Origin: Aristolochia californica
Taxonomy: Eukaryota > Streptophyta > Magnoliopsida > Piperales > Aristolochiaceae
Direction of reading: 5' to 3'
Assembly: GCA_029961685.1 (NCBI GenBank)
Contig: JARWKL010000008.1
Coordinates: 8,372,501-8,436,500 of the forward strand
DNA: 64,000 bases
Part shown: positions 35,784 through 48,709 of the stretch, piece after piece
Layout: every line of letters starts with the position of its first letter
How positions within the stretch are numbered: the first letter of the stretch is position 1
Notes under the pieces: generated by a model
What the model saw: only the letters and a program-made list of their open reading frames with translations
What the model was told of the DNA's origin: nothing
Databases searched by the model: none
Program-made: the position numbers and the translations under genes

Positions 35784-37629
35784 AATTGCCATAGAATTTA
35801 AAAGTTAAAGTAAACCCTGACACTCGTAACTCTCCTAGCTCTTTCCCAAAAAAACACTTGATGGCTTTTTCTATTTCTCTATAAAAATTAATATGACCAA
35901 TAGTGGTCCGAAAGATAGGTTCCCGATGATTATTATAACTTAATTAATCAAGTTATAGTATTCTATTTTTATATGATAAGTTATAGCTTAAATACATATT
36001 GCGTTTGTGGTTTTTGAATCCTATTCAAGATCAATAATAACCAATTCTTTAATTTATATATTTTAATAATTACCTAAAAATATTTTTTGTAACATTGAGA
36101 TAAGAATAAATCATCTATGAGATAATAATGTAATTATGTAATAAATTATAGTTAATAATTGATATCAACTAATTACTTGATCGATAACTCAGCTAGTTAC
36201 TTGACAAGTCATATTACATTAACATGACTTGATCAATTTATAATGTGCATCAATATGATCATCCAAATTATTATAATTTCACTAATTAATAATTTAAATC
36301 TTGAAACAATTAGTTACGTTTAGTTTATAGTTTAATTTTTCTAATTTTGAAAGTATTTCCATAAATATACAAACAATTTATGTGTATCTCACTAATTAAT
36401 TTTATTTTCTATTTTAAGCAAATCTATAGTAAAAGTTTTTATCAAAACTATAATATATAAGGATAATTGAAATTTTTTAATAATATCAAATAAATAACTT
36501 AGTTTAAATTTATTAATTAATTTTTATATTATGTTAACCAAATTAAGTTGATTGATCATTTAATTATTTTTATTTAATTTAACTTAAATATTTTATATAA
36601 ATAATTTTAAAAACAATTCTTCAAATAAATTATAATAATATTTAATGAAACTTGAAAATTCTAATGCCTAATTTTTTTATTTATTTAATTGATAAAAATC
36701 TTATCTTGTTTCACATAAAAGCACTATTATAGTTGATTAAATACTTACATAGCACTATGTTTGTAGTAAAAGGAAACGTTAAATATAACAATTGAGAATA
36801 GTGGATATTTTATATTTTTTCCTAAATATTTCTTAGAGAAATTACTTCATTGAGAATAGGGTATATTTCGCAAAGATTTTAATTTCACCAGTAATAAGAT
36901 ATTTTTTTCTTTTAATTTCCTCTACTTTGTCTTGTTGAAATTATTGCACAGAGAATAGCATATATTTTAAAGAGATTTTTAAAATTTTCAAATAATAAGT
37001 TTATATTTTTTTTCTCTAACTTATTCTCAAGGAATTATTTTGTCGAGAATAGTATATATTTCTCGGTGATTTTTTAATTACTTTAAGAATAAGTGAATAT
37101 TTTTATTTTTAATCTCCCCTCTTATTCTTGACGAAATAATTTTTCCAAAAATAGTATATGTTTTTGTTAAAATTTGAATTTAATTGAGAGTAAGTGAATT
37201 AGTTTTCTTTTTTTCCTAACTTATTATTGACAGGATAGTTTCCACTAGAATATCTTGGAGATTTTTTAATTTCATCAAGAATTATTGGTTCTCACCATTT
37301 AGTGGGAATATTTTTCTCCACGATATTCAAATTTCATCGAGAAATATATACTTATCTCGAAAAAAATAATTTAATGGAGAAGAAAAAACATTGAGAGACA
37401 TCGATTTTCTTGTAGCATAAGAAGTTAGAGCAACTCAATTGAAAATGGCTATGAACTACTTCTGACAAACACACTCCTACTTTGATGTATGATTTGAATG
37501 TAAGTTGAATTATGTCTAAACTTGTAGCTTTTGCATGAAGTCTTGTTTACTTGAATGGGACACAATCATGTTCAAGCGAAGGGAGTAAAAAGTATATAAT
37601 CAGAAAAGAATAAATGATTTTATGTATTG
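35784..37629. repeat. A+T-rich module, copy 2
   Basis: As 12,806-14,656. 'gagaatag' anchors lie at about 36,793, 36,852, 36,951 and 37,045. Confidence 0.7.
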
Positions 37630-38535
37630 CGTTGGTCCCAAGATCCCCATTAAGATAATTTTGATGACAATAAACAATTGAATTACTAATGATGTATGTC
37701 AATTATGAGGTGCATAAAAAAAACCCTTTAAAAAAAATTTCTAGCAGCATATTCGTTTCATCCGCCATGGCCCATTTCAACGATCCATAGAAAAGGGAAG
37801 AAATTTGCTCATACTAGAAAGCACACCATCAACATCTAGTAGCGCCATTTGACTAAACAACTAAGGAAGAATCATGTTCTTTGGAAACAACCAGTCCAAA
37901 AAAAGGCAAGAAGAATAAAATGAACAAAAGGAGATGACCATATAGGAAAAAATAAAATTTGAAGTGCCAACAGTCAAAGGAGACAAACCCATCTATAAAA
38001 GTCATGCATAATAAGTGAAAAAGATGAAAGCCTAGAGTGAAAAAACAAAATTAAGCAGTCAAGCAAGTGGTGAATCGGAGCAAGAAGAGTTGGCCCCTAT
38101 GGAAGGAGTTGACCCCTATGGAAGGAGTAGACCTCATGTCATGATGGAGTGAGCAAAACCATAGTGGGAGGAGTTGATCGTTGTACTGAAGTGCATATAG
38201 CAAGAGTCGACAGCATAGGAGTTGACCCCATCTGAGTAAAAAATGACAAAAAAGATTTGACTATGCAATAAAAAGTTCTGAAATAAAAAAAAAAATCAAT
38301 GGACCCTTATAGGGTACAAAAGAAAGAGGAGTTGAACTTTGGGGTGGAGAGGATTCAAACTTTGGGGAGGATTCGACTACAAAATCAAGCTATTAGAAGA
38401 AATAGTTGTAGAGGCCATGTTCTAGCAATTCAATTTCTTGAATATTTGGTCCAAATCCAAAAAAAATAGGTTTTCAAATTATGTAAGTAACCTATAATAT
38501 GTTCGGTAGCAAAAATAGGAACTATTGATTTTTTT
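37630..38535 (+). mobile_element. L-A block, copy 2 (5' part only)
   Basis: Starts at CGTTGGTCCCAAGATCCCC (37,630) and stops at 'tattgatttttttttaataa', where the next A+T module begins. The 3' part is missing because of the tandem junction. Confidence 0.5.
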
Positions 38536-40640
38536 TTAATAAATTGCAACGGAATATAAAAGCTAAAGTAAACCCTAACACTCGTAACCCTCGTGGCTCT
38601 TTCCCTCTCAGAAATACATCACAATTTTACTACTCTCTTAGTATCACATAATTACTTAGCTTAGGCCTAAAAAAACCCTTGTATGGCTTTTTCTATTTCT
38701 CTATAAAAATAAATATGACCAATCGTTGTCTGAATGTTTATACAAAGGATTTCTTTCTTTTTTTAAACTTTTTACTATTAAATAGTGTCTTTAAAACTCA
38801 TGAAAGGTTCTCGAGGATTATTAATAATAACCAAGTCTTTAATTTATTTATTTTAATAATTACCTAAAAAATATTTTCTGTAACATTGGGATAAGAATAA
38901 ATCATCTATGAGATAATAATGTAATTATATAATAAATTGTAGTTAATATTTTTTATTAACTAATTACTTGATCAATAACTCAATTAGTTACTTCACAAGT
39001 CATATTACATTAACATGACTTGATCAATTTATAATGTACATCAATACGATCATGCAAATCATTATACTCTCACTAACTAATAATTTAAAATCGCGAACCT
39101 AATAGTTATATTTAGTTTATAGTTTAATTTTTCTAACTTTGAAAGTATTTCCAAAAATATACAAAGAATTTATGTGTATTTCACTAATTAAATTCTGTTT
39201 TCAATTTTAAGAAAATCTATGGAAAAAGTTTTTATCAAAATGATAATATATAAGGATAATTGATCATTCAATATTTTTTATTTTATTTAACTTAAATATT
39301 TTAATTAAATATTTTCTTAAAATACAACAAATAAATTATAATAATATTTAATGAAAATTTAAAATTCTAATGTGTAATTTTTTTATTTATTCCATTGATA
39401 AAAATCTTATCTCGTTTCACATAAAAGCTCTATTATACTCGATTGATGACTTACATAGCACTATGTTGGTAGTAAGAGGAAATGTTAAATATAACTATAT
39501 GAGAGAATAGGTGATTAATTATTTGTGATTATATTTTTTCCTACTTATTCTTGATAAAATTATTCCATCTAGAATAATATCTATTTCTTGATGATTTTTG
39601 AAATTCGCTGAGAATAAGTGAATATTTCTCTGTAATTTTTTTGTTTTTCTACTTATTTTCATTGAAATTGTTTTACCAGAATTTTTTAATTTTATCAAGA
39701 ATAAGTAAATATTTCTCAATTAACTTTTGTTGTTAATGTTTCCTACTTATTCTTGGCAAAATTATTTCGTTGACAAAAAATATATTTCTCAATGATTTTT
39801 TTTCATAGAAAATAGTGAATATTTTTTTTTCCTATCTATTTCTAAGAGAAATTACTTCACTAAGAATAGTATATATTTTGCAAAGATTTTTAATTTCACC
39901 AGTAATAAATGATTTTTTATTTTTATTTTCCTTTCTTTTTTTTGTGAAATTATTTGACCGAGAATAGCATATATTTCTAAGTGACTTTTAGAATTTTCCA
40001 ATAATTAGTTTTTTTTTTTTTGTCTTTCTCTAACTTATTCTCGAGGTTTTTTTGTCGAGAATAGTATATATTTCTCGGTGATTTTTCAATTACTTTGAGA
40101 ATAAGTGAATATTTTAATTTTTAATTTCTCCTCTTATTCTTGGAGAAATAATTTTTCAAATATAGTATATTTTTTTGTTAATCTTTGAATTTATTTGAGA
40201 TTAAGTGAATTAGTTTTCTTTTTTTTTCCTAACTTATTATTGACAAGATAGTATCGACTTGAATATCTTGGTGATTTTTTAATTTCATTGAGAATAATTG
40301 GTTTCTCTCCATTTAGTGGGAATCTTTTTCTCGACGACATTCAAATTTCATCGAGAAATATATACTTATTTCAAAACAAATTCATGGAGAAGAAAAAACT
40401 TTGAGAAAAATTAATTTTCCAGTAGCATAAGAAGTTAGAGCAACTGAATCAAAGATGGCTATGAACTACTTCCAACAAGCGCACTCCTACTTCTGTTGTT
40501 TGATTTGAATGTAAGTTGAAATATGTCTTAACTTGTAGTCTTTGCATGAAGTCTTGTTTACTTGAATGGAACACAATCATGTTCAAGCTACGGAAGTAAA
40601 AAGTATATAATCAGAAAAGAGTAAATGATTTTATATATTG
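38536..40640. repeat. A+T-rich module, copy 3
   Basis: Longer than copies 1 and 2 at its start: it has about 100 extra bases around 38,590-38,810 ('cagaaatacatcacaatttt', 'tttaaactttttactatta'), shared with copy 4 (57,111). Copies 1 and 2 are therefore probably deletion derivatives. The 62-codon ORF at 38,679 is not credible. Confidence 0.7.
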
Positions 40641-43230
40641 TGTTGGCCCCAAGATCCCCATTAAGATAATATTACTAATGATATATGTTAAGTATGAGGC
40701 GCAAAAAAAAGCCCTTTAAAAAAAATTTCTACCAGCATATTCGTTCGATCCACCATGGCCCATTTCAATGATCCATAGAAAAGGGAAGAAATTTGCTCAT
40801 ACTAGAAAGCACACCATCAACATCTAGTAGCACCATTTGACTTAAAAGACAAAGGAAGAATCACTTTTTTGGAAACAACCGGTCCAAAAAAGGCAAGAAG
40901 AATAAAATGAGCCAAAGGAGATGACCATATAGGAAGAAATAAAAATTGAAGTGCCAATAGTCGAAGGAGTCAAACCCATCTATAAAAATCAAGCATAATC
41001 AGTGAAAAAAATGAAAGCCTAAAATGAAAAGACAAAATTAAGGAGTCAAGCATGTGGTGAAATCGGAGCAAGAAGAGTTGACCCCTATGGAAGGAATCAA
41101 CCTCATGTCATGATGGAGTGAGCAAAACAGTAGTGGGAGGAGTTGATCATTGTACTAAAGTGCATATAGTAAGAGTCGACAACATCGAAGGAGTTGACCC
41201 CATCTGAGGAAAAACAAAAAAAAGGATTTGACTCTATGAACTATAAAGTTCTGAAATAAATAAAAAAATCAGTCGACCCTTATAAGGTGCAAAACCAAGA
41301 TGAGTTGAACTCTACGGTGGAGAGGATTCAAACTTTGGGGAGGATTCGACTACAGAATCAAGCTATTACAAGAAAAAATTGTGGAAGCCACGTTGTAGCA
41401 ATTCAATTTCATGAATATCGGGTCCAAATTCAAAAATTATATGTTTTCAAATTATGTAACCTATAATATGTTCGGTAGTAAAAATAGGAACTATTGATTT
41501 TTTTCATAATTTTTAGACCTTTGTTTTCACCTTCTTTTGCTAAATGTTGGAGAATTTGCTCTTTAACCCAAACTCGCCTCTAATGAAATTCTCTCTTCTC
41601 ACAGTGAAAACCAAGCCTCCTAAGTTCTTGCACATGATTTAAGAATTTTTTGCCTCCTTCAAAGCTAGCTTAAAAGGTTGATAGTTTTCTTTATTGAGCT
41701 AAGAAATTATGTGTTGTTCATTTTAATACTTAACTCTCAGTTAGTTAAACATGTGCTAAGGGATTTTAAGACCATATTCGATCCAACCATTGCATTGTGA
41801 GTAGTTGTGTTATTGACAACCATTTGAAATTAGTTTTAAAACCTCCTCTATTTTCATATCATATTAATGCATGACTATTTGTTATTTTGTTGAGGCATTT
41901 GAAATGGCTTTTACTAAGTATTGAAACTTTGGGATAGAATTTCAAATCCAAGTATTTACATTTATATACTTTGAGATATATCAATGATAATTGGTCGAGT
42001 ACAATGAATTGGTGCTAAGTACACTTTGAAAAATCATTCACTATAATTTATAATGCTACTTATGGGTTATAGTTTGAGATTTATTATTTTTTGAGTTGAA
42101 TTGTTTACGTCCCCCGACTTGAAAAGCCAATCCCATATTTAAATTGAGCCGATATTTTCAAATGAACACATCTTTTGCTGCCTATATTTTCAAATCAAAT
42201 CATAAATGACTACTATGAGTTGTTTTCATTTTAAAATCAAGTTACTAAGGACTATTTTAAACTACTAATTACATTGGATAGATGTACCTTTTTGTTTGTA
42301 CCAAGATTATAAAATTTTCCTATTGGGAGATAATTAATATTGCGTTACATTGTAACAAAGTAATACTTACAATTAGGTCAAGCCTTCCATAGGTAAGACC
42401 ATCCTCACCCCAAATTTATTCAAGAAAAAAAAATTGTGGCTAAGGAATTGAAGGTGGGAAGTTGTGTTTGAAGTTGTTTGAGTCATAAAACCTTGTGTAG
42501 GTAGGTGATGCTGAAAATCTCTTTGTGGGTCTAGATTGGTGTGCCTAGTGAGTCGTTGAAAATCTATGTGCTGGTCTACCTTGTCAATTGATGAAAAATA
42601 TCATTGTGGGTCTAGGCATGTATGCCTAATTAGTTGTTAAATCTGAGGGAGTACCATTGTAAGTTGGTTGTTATGGTCAATTGAATTGCATGAGTTCATT
42701 TGTGGGCAAAATTGAAATTGGCTTTCAAGGTGATTTCCTTTATATGTTTTTGGGCAAGCCAAGATTTGTGGCTCCTTAAGATTATGAAACATCTTGAGGG
42801 GTAGATTTGCAATCAGCGAGAAGGACTTCAAACCACCCTAAAAATCCTGTGTACTTTGTATATAATTGCTTCTACGAATGTCATTGCTCATTGTGAACAT
42901 GAACTTTAAAATTGACCTTGGATTTTGAATTAATTAAAATCACATAGGAACGAAGTAAAAGCAGTTAAAGTTAAGAATCAAAGTGAAAAAACCTACCTTC
43001 TTATCAGACTATATATACCTTAATTTTAGATCATCCATATATTGGATTACCAATTAGTAAAATAGGAAATCAACATATAGAAAAAAATTTTAAAAATGTT
43101 TTGAAATCAAGTCCAAGAAAAGTAGCAAGCAAGAGCCTGAGATTTTACTTGCAGTTTTAATTCCCGCTAAGAGTGAATTAAGCATAGAGAAAAAAAAGGA
43201 AAGAAAAAAACTCAAAAAATGGGTTTTCAT
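40641..43230 (+). mobile_element. L-A LTR-like block, copy 3 (longest)
   Basis: TGTTGGCCCCAAGATCCCC at 40,641 through to the A-rich run near 43,200. This is one of the two most complete copies and can serve as reference with 59,337-61,915. It includes the segment homologous to 1-956. No ORF. Confidence 0.5.
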
Positions 43231-43250
43231 TAAAAACTATAATAATGTGA

Positions 43251-43253
<3 letters not shown>

Positions 43254-43314
<61 letters not shown>
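43254..43314. repeat. (TA)n microsatellite
   Basis: About 30 AT units; homologous sites have only about 8 to 10 bases of AT alternation (16,806; 61,960). Confidence 0.95.
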
Positions 43315-43317
<3 letters not shown>

Positions 43318-43463
43318 TCTCAAAATCACCAACATAAGTTCGTCTACACTATCAAAATAATAAATATCTACAAAAACAAAAATCAAAGTAAACAAAAAAA
43401 TAGACCAAGGAAATGTGTCCCCCTCCCAAGTCTTGGAAGTCGAATCTTCATTCAGAAGAGGAG

Positions 43464-43818
43464 GTGTTACGGTCCCGAATCCAATACATGGATTCGTAGG
43501 GAGGAAGAAGAAAAAAATGAAGATCAAGCCAAAGGGAAGCTTGAAAACCCTAGGTTCTTTGAAGAAAACACACACCCCTGAGTTCGTTGAGGATAACTCA
43601 AAAACCTTGTTTACTCTAAATCAATGCTTACCTTTCTCATTACTCTTACCCCTTTAATAGGGTTCACCCTTACAAGGTTTAAGATAAAATACTACAAAAA
43701 TACCTATAAATAAAATATTCCAAAAATGCCCCTGTGACCTATTAATTCTTTAACTAGCATAAAATAAAGCAAATTAAAGAAAAATAATTAAAATAATAAT
43801 ATTATTGCGTGCATAACA
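43464..43818 (+). mobile_element. Candidate solo LTR, copy 2
   Basis: TGTTACGGTCCCG to GCATAACA, preceded by the purine run AGAAGAGGAGG. See 16,971. Confidence 0.4.
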
Positions 43819-43907
43819 GGGGCAAGGCTGTCCTTCCCTAGGTAAAATCCCTATACCCTCCCAATCCCATATCGAAGAGAGAGAAGGGATTTTGGAGTAT
43901 AGAGAGG

Positions 43908-43908
<1 letters not shown>

Positions 43909-43943
<35 letters not shown>

Positions 43944-43987
43944 TTGGAGTGTATATATATATATATATATATAAGAGAGAGAGAGAA
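43909..43987. repeat. (GA)n/(TA)n microsatellite, copy 2
   Basis: Counterpart of 17,395-17,509; GA, then a TA run, then a short GA run. Confidence 0.9.
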
Positions 43988-44024
43988 AATTGCTTTTGTA
44001 TTACTGATATAATTTTTCTAACAA

Positions 44025-44468
44025 CTCTGATGCCAATTTGTCTGGGAGGTACTATAATTCTTCTATAGGAATAGGTTGACAATACAGTACAAATACAGAA
44101 AAATAGGGACAAGTTATTTATAACTATGGCTAAAGTAAAAGAAAGGAATAACATAAACTGGTATTAAGAAGGGGTTTTTTAATGAAAGATTGATTATAAC
44201 TATGGATAAAGCAAATGAAATAACTAACATAAGCAAACAGGCTATATTCTGAAGGCTTTTCCTATATATAAAATCTTATCTAGAATTGCTAAAAATAGAT
44301 AAATTTTTGCACACAAAATTATAAATAAAACTATAAACAGACTAAGCATACAAAATATAAAGGAAATTCATGGCGTTGTGACAACCAGGAGCGATCCTTG
44401 TCTTTCAATGCGGCGGGATCTGTTAGAGCTACTAGCCCTCACCTAGTAGTTTCTAGCCTAATAAACTA
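44025..44468 (-). other. PBS-like site and leader, copy 2
   Basis: Minus-strand primer site with one mismatch (TGGCATCAGAG, 44,025-44,035), followed upstream in minus sense by the PBS-proximal leader found only at array starts. Confidence 0.55.
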
Positions 44469-46093
44469 CTTTTTTTTTGACAAACTATAAAAGCCGTCAG
44501 AATTAAAAGACTAACAATAAAGATTATAACAACAAAAAGTAGTATCATAAATAAAGATAAAATCAGAGAGGAAAAATAGTAGATGTGAAATTTCCTAAAG
44601 GAACATCCTAAACTTTTACTATTTGAATCCTTATCTTTCTTTCTTATGGTATAGAGAACCCAAGACATGACGACTTGGATGGCTTCCTAGCAATTTTGCT
44701 TCTGCCACGAGCCCCTCTTTTTTTTCCCAACAACAAAGCCCAAACACCACCTTTGGCTAAACGGGTGAACATTTGGGACATAGGACCGTGAAACATCAAA
44801 AGATCACCATAATGCTTTTACGTCATGCAGAGGATTGACTCCAGATTAGAGAAAGAAAATATGGATTCAAACAGATAGAGATTTTTTTAAGAAAACGCCT
44901 AAGTAAATAAAATTACTTTTTTTAAAAATAAGAACTAACTTGGAAACACATTTGATGTAGGAATTATGCAGGGGATTCAGAGGAAGAGAAAGAAGTCATG
45001 GGTTTAGAGAGCAAGGTGTGCAAGAACTGGGTTTTTTCATTCATATCTTCTATAACTTACGACTTGGTATTTATAGAAAAACCTTTGCCGACATGGAATA
45101 GATAGAGATTGTCATACTAGTGCTCATCGAGCCCCATCGTCAATGACTTATCTCATAATCTTTACAAGTGCGCGGCTAAGGTTAAACAAAACCCAAGAAA
45201 AAAAAATACAAACTTTTTACAAAGTCAAAAACAAGGTGCTAGGAAACTAGGGGCATCTTCAAACCACCATGAGCTGGAAACCTTATCTTCTCAAACCATG
45301 TGCTAAAAATGTGGGCTGGAAACTTTTATTTCAAATCATATGATGAAACCATGGGCTGGAAAACCATGTGCTGAAACTGTGGGCTGAATTTTTTGTCTCC
45401 TCAAACAGGATCATGTCTATCTTTATTCTGAATAAATGATAGTCTTTTCAAATGTCATTTCTAGATAATCTTCTCAATATCCATTATCTTGAATAATAAT
45501 CTAAGTATCCATTATCTTTTTCCTTTCTAGATAATCTTCTTAGAACTTTTGTCTTGTTTTTTCCCATCTAAAGTGGTCAAAAATTGTATAGCTTCTGAGT
45601 CAAAGTCATAGTTTTCGTCTTCTTCTTAAGAATAACACTGAAGAGTCTGAGTACCAGTAGATCTAGATTTACTGGATATTTCTGAGTCTTTGTTCTCATA
45701 ACCTTGTTCTTTAAGATATTCTTGAAAATATTCTTTCATCATCTTTTTAATATCTTCTCGATCTGTCTGCTGTTTGTCTTTCTTCTTTTCTTCTGACATT
45801 TTTTGGCAAATTTCCAGCCATCAACGGATTGGATGTGACTTTACCAGCTACAATTTGAGCTAGACTAGCCAGTGAATTACCCTCACTAGTAGGAATCTGG
45901 GTTGAAAAAGTACATGTTAATCTTGCCTTGAGTTATTTGTTTTCTTCTTCATGGTGTTTATGTATTCTTTTTGAAAATCATTCTTTTCCTGGAGTAACCT
46001 TCTCTTTTTATTGAGTCTTTGTATGGACTTGGATAGGGTTTTAGAGTGATCACGAAAAAGAATTCTTCTAGTATCTTTGGCAATCCCATAAGA
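44469..46093 (-). repeat. Pararetroviral 1.8-kb unit, array 2 unit 1
   Basis: Lowest-coordinate unit, joined to the true leader at 44,468. TATA at 45,068-45,075. The viroplasmin C-terminal segment at about 45,590-46,090 has stops and frame breaks. Confidence 0.8.
45068..45516 (-). promoter_or_regulatory. Pararetroviral promoter, array 2 unit 1
   Basis: TATA intact (minus TCTATAAATACC), CGTCAATGAC about 65 bases upstream, paired GATAATGGATA motifs at about 45,475-45,516. Confidence 0.6.
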
Positions 46094-47930
46094 TACTGTT
46101 TTAAATGCAATTGGTACCCTAACAAGAAAAATAGAGCAAAATGTAATTTATGTTTTATAGAAGCTTGTATACCCTGTCTAAAGATTTTGGGTATAACACT
46201 AGAAGATAATACTTTGCATAAAAAGATTAGTAATACAAAATTAGAAATTAAATCCAGATACATAAGAAAAAAACTTTAAAAAAAATTGTATAAACCGTAA
46301 GAATTAAAAAATTAACAACAATGATTATAACAACACAAAGTAGTATCATAAACAAAGATAAACCCAGAGAGGAAAAATTTTAGATGTGAAATTTTCTAAA
46401 GGTACATCCTAAACCTTTACAGTTTGAATCCTTATCTTTCTTCCTTCAGGTATAGAGAACCCAAGACATGACGACTTGTATAGCCATCCAAGCAATTTTT
46501 CTTCTACCACGCGCTCCTCTTTTTTTTTTTTCCAACAACAAACCTCTGATGCCTCCATTGGCTAAACGGGCGAACATATGGGACATAGGACCGTGAAACA
46601 TCAAAGGATCACCATAATGCTTTTACATCATGCAGGGGATTGATTCCAGATTAGAGAAAGAAATTATGGATTTAAATAGACAGAGGTTTTGGAATTCCCT
46701 TTAGGAAAATCCCTAAGTAAATAAAATTATTTTTTAAAAATAAGACCTTACTTGGAAACACAGTTGATGTAGGAATTATGCAAGGGATTTAGAGAAAGAG
46801 AAAGAAGTCATGGTGTTAGAGAGCAAGGTGTGCAAGAACTGGGTTTTTTCATTCATATCTTCTATAACTTACAACTGGGTATTTATAGACAAACCTTTGC
46901 CGACAAGGAATAGATAGAGCTTGTCATACGGGTGCTCATTGGGCCCCATCGTCAATGACTTATCTCATAATCTTTACAAGTGTGCGGCTAAGGTTATACA
47001 AAACCCAAAAAGGAAAAATACAAACTTTTTACAAAGTAGTAGGTACAAGGTGCTACAAAGTAAAAAACAAGATGCTAGGAAACATGGGGCATCTTCAAAC
47101 CACCATGAGATGGAAAGCTTATCTTCTCAAACCATGTGCTAAAACAGTGGGTTGGAAACTTTTATCTCAAACCATATGATGAAACCATGGGCTGGAAAAC
47201 CATGTGCTGAAACTGTGTGCTGAATTTTTTGTCTTCTAAAATAGGATCATGTTTATCTTTATTCATGGTCAATGATAGTCATTTCAGATGTCTTTTCTAG
47301 ATAATCTTCCCAGTATCCATTATCTTGAATAATAGTCTAAGTATCCATTATCTTTTTCTTTTCTAGATAATCTTCTTAGTACTTTTGTCTCCCTATTTCC
47401 CATCTAAAGTGGTCAAAATGTGTATAGCTTCTGAGCCAAAGTCATAGTCTTCGTCTTCTTCTTGAGATTAACACTGAAGAGTCTGAGTACCAGTAGATCC
47501 AGATTTACAGGATATTTCTGAGTCTTGTTTCTCATAACCTTGTTCTTTAAGATATTCTTTAAAATATTCTTTCATCATCTTTTCATATCGTTTGGATCTG
47601 TCTGCTGTTTATCTTTCTTTTTATTTTCTGACCTTTTTGACAAATGTCCACCCGTAACAGATTTCATGTGTCTTTACCAGCTACCGTTTGAGCTGAACTA
47701 GCTAGTGAATTACCTTCACTAGTAGGTATCTGGTTTGAAAAAGCACCTATTAATCTTGCCTTGAATTTTTTGTTTTCTTCTTCAATGGTGTTTATCTATT
47801 CTTTCTGAAAATCATTCTTTACCTGGAGTAACCTTCTCTTTTCATTAAGTCTTTGTAGGGTCTTGGATAGGGTTTCACAGTGATCACAAAAAACAATTCT
47901 TCTAGTATCTTTGGCAATCCCATAAGATAC
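46094..47930 (-). repeat. Pararetroviral 1.8-kb unit, array 2 unit 2
   Basis: Linker at about 46,094-46,275. A ~20-base local duplication ('acaaagtagtaggtacaagg', 47,033-47,060) is in the promoter-distal part. Viroplasmin segment at 47,400-47,930 with breaks. Confidence 0.8.
46880..47352 (-). promoter_or_regulatory. Pararetroviral promoter, array 2 unit 2
   Basis: TATA at 46,880-46,887; TGACG at about 46,950; iterated ACCATGTGCTGAAAC-type motifs and paired GATAATGGATACT retained. Confidence 0.6.
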
Positions 47931-48242
47931 TGTTTTAAATGCAATTGGTACCCTAGCAAGTAAAAATAGAGCAAAATGTAATTTATGTTTTATAGAAGCT
48001 TGTATACCTTGCCTAAAGATTTTAGGTATAAAACCAGAAGATAATACTTTGCATAAGAAGATCAGTAATACAAAATTAGAAATTAAATCCAGATACATAT
48101 GAAAAGAAATTTAAAAAAAATAATAATTGCCATAAAAATAAAAAGACTAACAATATTGATTATTACAACACAAAGTATTATTATAAATAAAGATAAAACC
48201 AGACAGGAAAAATAGTAGATGTGAATTTTCTAAAGGTACATC

Positions 48243-48431
48243 CTAAACCTTTACAGTTTGAATCCTTATCTTTCTTCCATCAAGTATTGAGAACTCAAGA
48301 CATAACGACTTGTATGGCTTCCTAGCAATTTTGCTTCTACCACTGGCTCCTCTTTTATTTCCCAACAACAAAGCCCAAACGCCTCCTTTGGCTAAACGGG
48401 CGAACATTTGGGACATAGGACTGTGAAACAT
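48243..48431 (-). CDS. Leader sORF, 62 codons, basic
   Basis: Starts MFHSPMSQMFARLAKGG and has a basic middle (RGASGRSKIARKPYKS); ends IRIQTVKV. Equivalent open frames are at 51,851-52,039 and 63,287-63,475; in other units it is broken, often at an A/T homopolymer after the LLLGK position. It lies downstream of the promoter and uORF in the presumed leader. No family recognised. It could be a translated leader ORF of the original virus or an accident of composition. Confidence 0.35.
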   Translation of the reverse strand: MFHSPMSQMFARLAKGGVWALLLGNKRGASGRSKIARKPYKSLCLEFSILDGRKIRIQTVKV

Positions 48432-48709
48432 CAAAGGATTACCATAATGCTTTTACGTCATGCAGGGGATTGGCTCTAGAATAGAGAAAGAAATTATGGA
48501 TTCAAATAGACAGAGGTTTAGGAGTTCCCTTTAGGAAAACCCCTAAGTAAAAAAAATTACTTTTTTAAAATAAGAACTAACTTGGAAACACAGTTGATGT
48601 AGGAATTATGCAGGGGATTCAGAGGAAGAGAAAGAAGTCATGGGTTTAGAGAGCAAGGTGTGCAAGAACTGGATTTTTTCATTCATATCTTCTTTAACTT
48701 ACAACTAGG

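Larger units (their letters stand above)
24772..38535 (+). repeat. Large segmental duplication, copy B
   Basis: Collinear with 957-15,555. It lacks the 870-bp insertion of copy A. It ends where, instead of continuing into the rest of L-A, the sequence jumps back to the start of the A+T module (38,536). Confidence 0.9.

Noticed and set aside
38679..38867. 62-codon plus-strand ORF also near 57,257
   Set aside because: Lies in the A+T module, absent from two of four module copies, composition-driven.
43237..43575. Minus-strand ORF shared by three loci (16,761; 61,918)
   Set aside because: Its frame is shared only because the loci are recent copies; it crosses a TA repeat and the candidate LTR edge and has no recognisable domain.
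45958..46263. Hydrophobic ~100-codon ORF repeated in array units (starts MYLDLISNF)
   Set aside because: It spans the linker and then runs out of frame with the viroplasmin segment (the real frame reads YGIAKDTRR, CDHCETL). I looked for movement-protein features and found nothing convincing.
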